Assembly: GCA_047495785.1 (NCBI GenBank)
Contig: JBLDXI010000042.1
Coordinates: forward strand, 930,001-994,000
DNA: 64,000 nt
From: Lepidodermella squamata
Lineage: Eukaryota > Gastrotricha
Direction of reading: 5' to 3'
Shown: in pieces, positions 53,642-62,873 of the stretch
Numbering within the stretch: the first letter of the stretch is position 1
Layout: the number at the start of each line of letters is the position of its first letter
The notes under the pieces: generated by a model
The model's database searches: none
What the model saw: the letters and a program-made list of their open reading frames with translations, nothing else
What the model was told of the DNA's origin: nothing
Made by a program: the position numbers and the translations under genes

Positions 53642-54772
53642 TTATGAAAACCAAAAGAGTGTCATGGCAAAAAGCATCGTTGCTGTTATCATTCGAGTCG
53701 ATGCTGAACTGACTATCCATTCTGAAACATTGAAAGCTCAGTGAATAAGTGTGTTTGATCATAGTTTAATTATAACTAACGTCTAACACACATTTCGGTA
53801 ATGGTCATAGTGGTGTAATCGTAATCGTACGACATTGCCGTTGAACCCGAGTTGCATGTGCATTTCTGGTTGATGCACCTCGAATTCCGCGCGCCTGAAC
53901 AGTCGCTGTCGTCTTTGCAAAAATCGCCGAGCGAGCTAAGGCGGCAACTTCTTCCGAAACCCCAATTGTATGAGTTGATGTAACCCGCCTTACAGGTGCA
54001 TCTCCCGTCGACACACTCCAAATTATACTTGTTAGCGCATGGATCAGCGCTGTGGCATGTGTCGTTCCAAGCTCGAAGGCGGCATGAGTAAAAGTTGTTC
54101 GCGGTGTAGCCGCTGGCGCATGAGCATCTGTCCTGATCGCAGACCATGTTGAAGTAGCACTCGCTCGAGTTCGAGCACGCACCGCCGTATTCAACGTGTT
54201 CACAGTCTGGCACGCATTCATTATTGGGACCACGTTTTAAGCCCTCACCGCATTGACACCGCTCTTGAATGCATGATGTATATTTGCTGGAGCATCCTCG
54301 GGGTTCATAGCATTGTTCACCCAGGCGGGCAGGCGGGAGTACACTAAGTCTTTTATCCCTTGTCAAGAGAGTACCAGAACCGTTTCCGGAGTTATTGTTG
54401 GGCAGCGGATCTAATTATGTATTATATCAATCACATAAATAAATGTTAATAATATTATTAAATTATAGAAGACAAGTGGAAAACACCTCAGCTCCCGGAT
54501 CCTACTTCGCACACTGCTCGGCATATATCGCGGTATTTGAAAGTGTAACTATATTCCAACTTACTTCTCATTTTCCGACATGCCTGGCTGGTTTCGTTGT
54601 AAAAGTAGTTTGTTAAGCAGGAGCAGACGCCGGCTCCACAAGATGGTGATATAATTTTGCAGAAAGAATTCCTATACGGACACTGCCGGTTTGATGTGCA
54701 TGTCTCACCTATTTTGTGTTGCGCAAATGTTGCTGCAACAAAGGTAAGGAAGATGCAAAACCAATTAATCAT
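53642..54772 (-). CDS. EB-module GPI-anchored surface protein, gene 6 (no linker exon)
   Basis: Exons 54772-54565, 54410-53781 and 53721-53642, phase 1 throughout, 305 residues. Signal peptide M-I-N-W-F-C-I-F-L-T-F-V-A-A-T-F-A. Exon 1 has EB module 1 (I-G-E-T-C ... C-S-C-L); exon 2 starts with an Asn/Ser/Gly-rich linker and a R-D-K-R basic site, then four modules. The last exon gives V-S-S-A-S then a hydrophobic tail ending L-F-W-F-S, for GPI attachment. Very similar to gene 3, with the same loss of the 120-nt linker exon. Intron 1 carries the end of a GCGAAGTAG-family MITE (54480-54525). Part of the gene (54392-54716) is copied in inverted orientation at 56954-57278. Confidence 0.87.
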
Positions 54773-54949
54773 TCTAATATCAAAAGTTCAACAAGTTAAG
54801 AGTGATTCTTACTCGATTCGAATTGGATAGGTGGCAAATTTCGAGGAAAAATGTCGTCGAAGCAACACGAAGAAGTAATCTTTTTCAAACAAAGCAGATG
54901 GATTTGAGATTTTATTGACATACCTCGGATGAATGATGAAAAGTTGAAA

Positions 54950-55110
54950 ACGGTTGAGGATGCATGGAGAGCGGAAGTTTTTTAAAGTATATTATCCAGC
55001 TGATGCGTCCACCCGGCAAACGGGATGACAACGGCAGCAAAAAAGTCTTTCTACGTGTTAATCATACGTTACTCATTCATTAGCATACAAAGCAGCATTA
55101 AACAAAATAG
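54950..55110 (-). promoter_or_regulatory. EB upstream block (gene 6)
   Basis: GAGGATGCATGGAGAGCGGA, CAGCTGATGCGTCCACCCGG, CAAACGGGATGACAACGGCA and TTTCTACGTGTTAATC; about 180 bp upstream of exon 1. Confidence 0.55.
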
Positions 55111-55120
55111 TACTTTCATA

Positions 55121-55781
55121 CAGTGAGAGAAGTAGCGGGGAGACTGGGAGTACGGTACTCCCAGTTCGACCGGCCAAAAGAATGGCAATATTCTCAGAGT
55201 ACTAGGACAAGTTTCTCGAGATTGTGCGGCAAGGCTCATACTTGTATTGGAGATCATTTTTCTGACCATTCTTAACAAATGTAGGGGCTTGAAACCCAAT
55301 TTTTTTGGCTAGCTTCGCTCGCCTACAACCCTCTTTCTCCATGTTCAGTTTCGTCAATTAGTTGGGCTGGCCGAATTTGTTTAAATGTTTCGTTTCAGCA
55401 TACGCCTTCTAAAACTGTTAGAATGAGGATGTGCAGAAGTACGCGAGAATAGAGAATACTGAGTAATTATTAGTTGTTAGCCTCTTCCAGGTCGAAAATT
55501 CAAAAAAATATCGCCAGGTTATGCTCGCTTCGCTGGCAGGTGACTAAACGCCCTATAGATACAGCTCAGCTGTTATTTCTTAGCGGTTTCGAACTTAAAA
55601 ATGCGCTAATTCTCTCAAATAAGCGAGCTTACGCGCGATCCAAGGGGAATAACACCCAATGAAGTAAAGGCATACAGTAAAGGTAAAATAAGACCTCTGC
55701 GAGCGAGCGATATTTTTTTGGACCATATGCTGAGGGAATGGCCGAGGTATCCCCAGCTCGAAAGTTCTACTTCGCACACTG
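55121..55781. mobile_element. hAT-like non-autonomous element, GCGAAGTAG family
   Basis: Starts CAGTGAGAGAAGTAG and ends CTACTTCGCACACTG. The flanks CTTTCATA (55113-55120) and CTTCCATA (55782-55789) are an 8-bp duplication with one change. Interior has no transposase that I recognise. Confidence 0.7.
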
Positions 55782-56075
55782 CTTCCATATATAAAAACAC
55801 TCATTTTTAGGTGTTTCGTCTCTCTGTACAGTGCTACCGATTTCTGCGACATCGCTATCTGCCCACCCCTGTTAGCATTCATCGATTTGTGGACCCTACA
55901 GTGGGTCTCGTTCAAAGAAAAATACGACTTAGAAGACAGGGAATTTTATTTTGTCACTTCATCTGTTCTCCATATTTTTAGCCAACTGATAACTTGAATA
56001 AACCCTCAAACTATTGAAGTATGCAATTATTTAGCAGCAATTCCAACTTCAGTTCGATTCGCTTCAGCTCTTATG

Positions 56076-56762
56076 AACCTGAGAGGAATATCAAGGCAGA
56101 AAGCAACTTGGCTGTTAGCATTCCATTCGTTGATGAATTGATCAGCGGACCTGAATCATTGAAAGCTAAGTTTGCTCCATCGAGTTTCCGTCATGACTAA
56201 CGTTTAACACAGACTTGCAATCCAGTGGCTGTGGTGCCTAACATCAAATCCAAACTTCACGTGCATTTCTGGTTGGAGCACCTCAAACCCCGCGCCTCTG
56301 AACAGTCTCTGGCGTCTTCGCAGATATCGCCGAGCACACGAATGAGGCAACTGCCTTCTGAGTTGTTGTAACCCGCCTTACATGCGCATCTCCTGTTGAC
56401 GCATTCCAAGTTGTGAAAATCTGGACACGGTTGTTCGCTGTCGCATGCCTCGTCAATATGCTGAGGGCGGCAGTTGTAATAGCTTTCGAGCGTATACCCG
56501 CCGCGGCATCCGCATTTGTTCTGATCGCAGACCATGCTGTAGTAGCACTCGTTCGAGTCAGAGCACGCGCCGCCGTAGTCAACGTGTTGACTTTCTGGCA
56601 CACAGTCCTTACGGGGACCGAGTTTTAAGCCTCTATCGCATTCACATCGCCATTGGTTGCAAAATGTATCTCTGTCGGAGCACTCCCTGACGTGCAGTTC
56701 TCGCCTATTTTAAGTGATGTTGCGATAACAGCCGGGAAGATGTAAAACAGTTTTTCCATTTT
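56076..56762 (-). pseudogene. EB gene 7, intronless 5' fusion with frameshift and TGA
   Basis: The minus strand starts M-E-K-L-F-Y-I-F-P-A-V-I-A (ATG about 56760) and I-G-E-N-C-T-S, then changes frame by one base before E-C-S-D-R-D-T-F-C. Three further EB modules follow (56601-56257). A TGA at about 56257 replaces the second Cys of a C-T-C pair, after which the same frame continues to C-V-K. A last exon (about 56155-56076) again gives a hydrophobic GPI-type tail (K-L-L-S-A-L-I-F-L-S-G-S), without the linker exon. The intron between exons 1 and 2 is missing, with the exon 1 module truncated. It lies inside the loop of a 325-bp inverted repeat. Confidence 0.7.
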
Positions 56763-56953
56763 TATGTTAAACATTCAACTAGTTAACAGTGATTATAAAT
56801 TTTATATGGAGGCCAGCTTCGAGGAATATTTCAGCTGAATATGAGATGCCAAGTGTTTTTTGTAACGTAGTGAAAGGGTCGCCACGTGCCCTATGCCCTA
56901 TGCTCCACCTTAACCTTTAGACCTGTTAGCGCTCGTGCCAGCAATAGCACATG

Positions 56954-57278
56954 CAAAATAGGTGAGACATGCACATCAAACCGGCAGTGTCCGTATAGGA
57001 ATTCTTTCTGCAAAATTATATCACCATCTTGTGGAGCCGGCGTCTGCTCCTGCTTAACAAACTACTTTTACAACGAAACCAGCCAGGCATGTCGGAAAAT
57101 GAGAAGTAAGTTGGAATATAGTTACACTTTCAAATACCGCGATATATGCCGAGCAGTGTGCGAAGTAGGATCCGGGAGCTGAGGTGTTTTCCACTTGTCT
57201 TCTATAATTTAATAATATTATTAACATTTATTTATGTGATTGATATAATACATAATTAGATCCGCTGCCCAACAATAA
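56954..57278 (+). pseudogene. Inverted 325-bp copy of the EB gene 6 5' part
   Basis: Exact reverse complement, as far as I can read, of 54392-54716: most of exon 1 after the signal peptide, the whole of intron 1 with its MITE end, and the first bases of exon 2. It lacks a signal peptide and downstream exons, so it cannot make the protein. Confidence 0.9.
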
Positions 57279-57317
57279 GGCAAATGCAGAGTTTAAAAAA
57301 GTTCAGACACTTCAGGG

Positions 57318-58021
57318 TCAAGTTTTCTCTAATGAAGCGCACACCTTTCGTTTCTTCGAGCCAGAAATTTCCTCTGTGACTTCCCACGTGTAAGAATTAC
57401 AGCGGCATTTCCCGTTGCGGCACTCCAAACCATTCGTGCTCAGGCAATCAGCATTTGTGGAGCAGGGGTCTCCGATGAACCTAGCTCGGCAGTTGTACTC
57501 GTTGTCACTCACATAGCCGCCAGGGCAAGCGCATCGGTTTTGGTGACACTCAAGTCTGTTGTAGCACTCGTTCGAGTGGGAACACGGATCGCCGAATTTC
57601 GCCGTCTCGGTGACTGCGATGCAATCGTCGCCTATCGGCCCGGGTTTGAAGCCATCGAAACATTGGCAAACGCCGCTGATGCAGTCCGAATTGCGCGCGT
57701 TACAGTCCATGAAATCAACACACGTTCCACCGAGATTCACGTGAAGATAATTGTTCTCGTGTTCGACTGAGCTCTCAAAATCATCATGGTTAATTATTGG
57801 TAAAATATGAATTGGGCTGCTGTTTGTGGGTAAATCATCAAAAAAGAGTATCTTGTTTCAACTTTTAATTTTAATTAAATCTTGAAAAAAATCGGGCCGA
57901 AGATAAGATTTGGTAACAACTTACTTTTAACCGAACACTGATCGTTCGGCGAGCATTGTTCAGGACTTTCTGCCGTAACAATTGCTGCCGCGAGAAAGAT
58001 AGATAGCAAGAGCTTCTTCAT
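57318..58021 (-). CDS. Secreted EB-module protein, gene 8
   Basis: Exons 58021-57925 and 57766-57318 (phase 1, acceptor CTCAG at 57768-57767) give 181 residues. The signal peptide M-K-K-L-L-L-S-I-F-L-A-A-A-I-V-T-A is followed by E-Q-C-S-P-N-D-Q-C. Exon 2 holds three EB modules (G-G-T-C-V ... C-Q-C; G-D-P-C-S ... C-A-C; G-D-P-C-S ... C-R-C) and ends K-V-C-A-S-L-E-K-T. There is no linker exon and no hydrophobic tail, so unlike its neighbours it should be released, not GPI-anchored. Divergent from the other members. Function unknown. Confidence 0.8.
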
Positions 58022-58287
58022 TTTATACTGTTCTCTTCAAGGAGAATTACCGTATTTTTCTGTAAGGCAAGAAACGTGTTTACTTGTGCGTATACAAATA
58101 AAACTCACTATTTTCAAACAGTTTTTTGCTTTATTCCACTTATCATTCAAGTTCTTATAAAAAAAACTGACGTTCAAAATCATGGCTTTATTAAAAATCT
58201 CGATTCGATCAAAAAATTATCATAATACTTAAAGCTGGTAGTTTTGGTGAAAATACTTGGCTCAGACGTTATTAACGCTGGAAATGG

Positions 58288-60796
58288 TTATAGTGAAAAG
58301 AAGAAAGCAGCAAGTAACAAGCTGGATGCTACTGCAGTCCAGGGAGTCGCGATATTAGCCGAGCCGTATAGTTGGACGACTGAAAAAATGAAGAAATTAA
58401 TATTATTTACTAAGAATGGACCTGATAACAATTGGATGTACTTTGCTGAGGTTGAAAAAAATCCGGTTGAAAAAAATAAATTTAGGGTCGAAAAATACCC
58501 CAGGCTCCGACTTCGCACTCTAATTTTTCCCTCGATTTTTAAAACCTAAAATGTTCACCACTTCGTACCTAGAAGTTCAACTAGGCAGCACTAGCCAAAA
58601 TACGAAATTACTTACTTCCGCATTTTGATACATTAGCATCACAGCTTTGACAGACGTAAGGCATGGAACACAGAGTGCCTTGTCCAAGGGCATTCAAAGT
58701 CGCATTGCAAGACGCTCCCTCGCCAGCCGTCGATTCTAAAAAAAGAGAATTCAAGTTAATCCAATCTCAATGATACGTAATAGCGAAATTACGTGTAACA
58801 CAAGCTTTTTGTTTGGTCGAAGCCGAGGTCATGTAAGTAATCTCCCGGGTGTTCGAGGCGCAAGAGCACTTGCCGCTGAGGCAAACTAAATTCGGCGTCC
58901 GGGAGCAATCGTCGTTGTTCGTGCAGCTGTCGCCAACACTTCGAACGCGGCACTCGTAACCGTTGCTGCTCGTGTAGCCGCTGATGCATGAGCATTGGTT
59001 ATCCATGCACTTGAGGTTGTAGTAGCACTGGATCGAATCGTAGCACTTGCCGCCGGATTGAACGCTGGCGGTGCTTGGTACGCAGTCGTCGCCTTTCGGG
59101 CCGGATTTGTAGCCTTTCAAGCATTGGCAACGCCCGCCGGAGCACTCCGCGTTGTCAGCAACGCACATGTCACCGGCATTGCAGGTTCCACCCAAAATGG
59201 ATGCTAAGGAATAAAACAAAAATAATTAACGGCTGGTTAGCTTTCAAGAGGCTTGGTGCTTTGGCTTTCAGTTTAACCTATTTTTGGTTTAAAAAATGGC
59301 AATACACAATATGGCCTAATTCGCGAGCCTTCCACCAAGCACCGAGCAATGATTGCTGCAATGGGAGAGGGGCTAAATCCAGAATCAAATCAAATCGAAA
59401 ATGGGACAAAGCAATTGCTGGTACAATACACAATAGCTCGACGGTCATCAATAGCCCGAAATTTATGTCAATCCTTAAAAACGTGGTGACTTTCAAAGTG
59501 ATTACTGTAAATTCCCAAATACGAGCACCTCTTTGTCGGCAATTTGATCTTCTTTGGACTGCCGCCTGGGCTTGTATTTGAGAATTTACGGTACGCTATT
59601 TTCATCGAAGAAGATAGCTTCGGGGAATTAAATTCAATGTTTTCTCACGCCGTAATTTAGCTAAATCAGTTGAATTCAAATTTGGTTGGAATAACCGTTG
59701 ATCTAAATAAAAAGCTCAATTCTAAACCAGCAAAGGGGTTCGACATCGAATAGAAATTAAAATTCATTCATCGTCGATTTCAAATGTGGAAAAATGTTGA
59801 CTATCAGAAAACAGATTCTCACACAATATGTATGGGGCTCGAAATCGGAAATGTCGATGCTTAAAAGGAGTTCAGATTTTCACGATCTTTGATTTTCTGA
59901 GGCTTTGAAGTCGAATCGATCAAGTCAATACCTAACTAAAAAACAAGGCTAGGACTGCTTAAACGGATTGCGGAATGGCTCCTTAGCTTATAAAGTCTAA
60001 TCTCTGTTTCTAGCCCAATGTGGAAGCAACTGCAATAGTTGAAATATTGACATCAAAAGCTTATAATATGGCCACATAGGATTTTACACTAGAAATTATT
60101 TTAGTTCATCCAAAAATTGGCTTGATGATTTGAAGAATAAACAATTATTTGACAGAATATCTTTTAGCGGAACAAAATCAGCATACCTCATTTTAGATAA
60201 GCAAAATGTCGCTTTTCGAATATTTTTACGAAATTATGGCAATGAATTGATTCCATATGAAGAATGCGCCTCACACAGAATTTTACGCTGAATTTATTGA
60301 TGATTTATTTCAAATTATGCTGCCAAATCATGGTAAGAGCTTGAAAGCTTCAAAAGTTGCTTTAGGCCCATTAAAATTCCAATATTTTGTCCCGCTAAAA
60401 GTAAGACCCAGTTTTGAGCTCCCTGTCATTCAGCAACTGGATATTCGTATTCGCTCTCGAGTGCCCGTGCATAACCTTAACCCTAACTCTAACTCTAAAA
60501 GCATCAAACCTAATAAATTGTTACCATCATGAAGGTATTTTTGATCAAATTTTATTAGGAAAGATTTCAGATTAGGAAAATGACTTACATCGCTTGCATT
60601 TCCCACTGACTTGATCGTACTTGAAGCCAGGGAAGCAGGAACAGACGCCCGCTCCACACGATGGCGAGATGATTTTGCAAAAGCCGTTAGAATCAGGACA
60701 CTGCGAGTTCGCCGTACATTTATCGCCAATATTTTTCTGCGCAAAGGCAACCGCAAAAATTGCAGGTAAAACATAAACAAAATGTCTCATTTTCAT
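58288..60796 (-). CDS. EB-module GPI-anchored surface protein, gene 9
   Basis: Exons 60796-60589, 59203-58793, 58735-58616 and 58379-58288, all phase 1, 276 residues. The signal peptide (F-V-Y-V-L-P-A-I-F-A-V-A-F-A) is followed by EB module 1; exon 2 has three more (G-G-T-C-N-A ... ; G-G-K-C-Y-D ... ; G-D-S-C-T-N ...). The linker exon reads A-S-C-N-A-T-L-N-A-L-G-Q-G-T, and exon 4 gives A-S-S-L-L-L-A-A-F-F-F-S-L, a GPI-type tail. Intron 1 (1.4 kb) contains a MITE at 59505. The most conventional complete member; gene 5 is a broken copy. Probably displayed on the cell surface; ligand unknown. Confidence 0.88.
59505..59591. mobile_element. TA-flanked MITE in intron 1 of EB gene 9
   Basis: CTGTAAATTCCCAAATAC and GTATTTGAGAATTTACGG ends, TA on each side. 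Inner part CTTTGTCGGCA / TGCCGCC-like matches 42071-42166. Confidence 0.7.
59600..60530. other. Intronic stretch of gene 9, no further gene supported
   Basis: A plus-strand frame at 60257-60532 is open but has no domain, and its end runs into a telomere-like CCTTAACCCTAACTC tract (60474-60495). Confidence 0.4.
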
Positions 60797-61399
60797 AACT
60801 AAATTTCACTAAAAAATCAAAAATAAATAATTTCACACAATGCTCAAATCGGAAAAATTGGTTTTGAGTGTGAGATGGCCGAATTTTGATAATTTTCAAT
60901 AAATAATAAAAAAATAGAAAAATTATGGCCCTTGTTGAAATAATTAGCCTGTAAATTAAGGATTAAGTCTCGGTAATTTCCCCACACACTTGAGGTGTTA
61001 CAGGAATTTGAAATGTTAATTTGTAGAGCCGGTCAGTTTGTAGCGAACGCGTCAAGGTATTATCTCGAAAAACAGAGGGATTTTTACGTGTTGCAAATGG
61101 ATGTGTGTATACTAACCATCACCGCGGCGCTTCATCTCGCTTTCTGCCTGGTGACCATCGTCTTATAATGTTGTGGAAAAGCAACAACACACACATACAA
61201 CCACACACAAACAGATGATGATCAAGATGATATTACCATTTTTATTATTGTATAATTGCACGATGTTAAGCAGAGAAAAATGAAAAAAAAGCTTTGTTAT
61301 TTTATCTTATATAAGAAAAAACGCGTGGCGCTACGAACCCACGCATTCTTAAACACGGTGTAATAATAAAAAAAATAATTATAAATCTCGTCTTTGTAA

Positions 61400-62054
61400 T
61401 TAACGACTCTTCACTGTTGTAGTAGTAGTAGTCGTAGCTGTAGTCGTGGAATTTGTCGAATTAAGAGACATTCGCCATCGCTGTCCTTTCGCCGGCATGT
61501 AGAAACCAGTGAAATTCGATGATATTTTGTTGTACATTGATTGAATCGCAACAACCTGGCCTTCGTTGTTGTTATTCCTTTCGGATTTCATCGGGGCAAA
61601 AGCTGGAGCACTGGAGTTTGAGTTTCCATCTCTGGGCGGTGGCACCCCTCCGAAGCCACGAATTCCCTCCCCCGGGCGACTCTGCGACGGCCGGGTCATA
61701 TTGCCACGGGTGATGTTCATCGAAGAGTTGTACGAGGGTAGGTACATTTCGAGGTCTTTACTCGGTGGTGGGGCTCTGTCGGCCTTAGCAGACCGGTTCC
61801 CTGCGATAGAATCAAAGGCCTTGATGCGCTGGGATGAGTTCGAAGAGAGAGCTAGTTCGTCCGAGGTGAGGTTGAAGTCGCTTGAATTAGCTCCTTTTAC
61901 AAAGCCAGGAATCATATAGAGAGGTGGCCCGGGAGGCGGATTTCTCCTCTGGGCAGCGACTCCTCCCGCGATAACGGTCAAAACCAGGAAAACTGAAAAT
62001 ACAAAAATTCACCCTAAATTCAGAAAATTGTGAACAGACTTTACCTGCTATCAT
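61400..62054 (-). CDS. Secreted, Pro/Asn/Ser-rich glycoprotein of unknown function
   Basis: Exons 62054-62045 (10 nt) and 61992-61400 with a 52-bp intron give 200 residues. The split start reads M-I-A-V-F-L-V-L-T-V-I-A-G-G-V-A-A, a good signal peptide. The mature part has no cysteines. It has a P-P-P-G-P-P motif, many N-x-S/T sites (N-S-S, N-L-T, N-I-T, N-M-T, N-F-T, N-S-T), G-G-V-P-P-P and a Thr-rich tail ending T-V-K-S-R. Looks like a disordered, heavily glycosylated secreted protein. No family recognised. Confidence 0.75.
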
Positions 62055-62394
62055 TGTGTCGATTTGGATGTTTTTTCGTAAAATGGCTCTAATTCTGCGG
62101 GCAGTTCATTTTTCCATTTTAGCGAGAAGCCAATCCCTTAAAGAGTAAGGACTTGTTGTTTTTTCCTCATGCTGTATATTGTTGTAAGTTGATGCCAATT
62201 GTTGGCACCAATCCTTCCTATACATCAGCTAGCAAACAGGATGGCAAGGCGCGAAAACTTTCCATTGTGGGCGGTTGTCTAAGAACCCTGCTGAAATTAA
62301 CTTCGGCGGAAAGCTGTCGTTGTCGTTGAGGCAGAAAAAACTCGGCGGAACTTCAAGCGTAAACATCGTTTACATCGTCCTTCTTCCTGGACAG

Positions 62395-62538
62395 CAGGGT
62401 TTGAAGAACAGGGGTACTCCGGGACTCCAATCATAGGAAGGCTAAAAAAATCCACTTGGGGACCGTTTGGTTTCTTTGACTGGGTGCTAGAAAACAAGTA
62501 GAAAACACCTCAGCTCAGGGATCCTACTTCGCCCACTG
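62395..62538. mobile_element. hAT-like MITE, GCGAAGTAG family
   Basis: 144 bp flanked by a perfect 8-bp duplication CTGGACAG (62387-62394, 62539-62546). Left CAGGGTTTGAAGAACAG, right CTACTTCGCCCACTG. This copy fixes the family's target-site length. Confidence 0.8.
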
Positions 62539-62873
62539 CTGGACAGGAGGGGGAAGTTTTAAATGAATGATACGTATTTAAGATGAAAATATTCACGTAA
62601 ACATCTCATTCTTGAATTTAAATTTCTTCTCAATTTTGAGCCTGCTATACACTTTGCGGTAAAGAGTGTGTACTTTGAAACCAACGTGTTCTTCGGAATC
62701 GTTATCATTTTCATAATCTTGTTACAAATAAATAATGCTGAAATACGCCAGAAATGTGTTAGTAATCAAAATTTTATTCAAAATTCAAATAAAATAATTA
62801 TAAAACAATCACCGGAAATACAGTATGAAAGTTCAAGGGGGGCAAATTGCTTGTCATTTCTTTCTTTTCGAGA

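Noticed and set aside
40300-60796. Plus-strand Ala/Val/Arg-rich frames opposite EB exons (for example 41695-42096, 51242-51553, 58995-59207)
   Set aside because: Antisense shadows of cysteine-rich coding sequence; no signals of their own.
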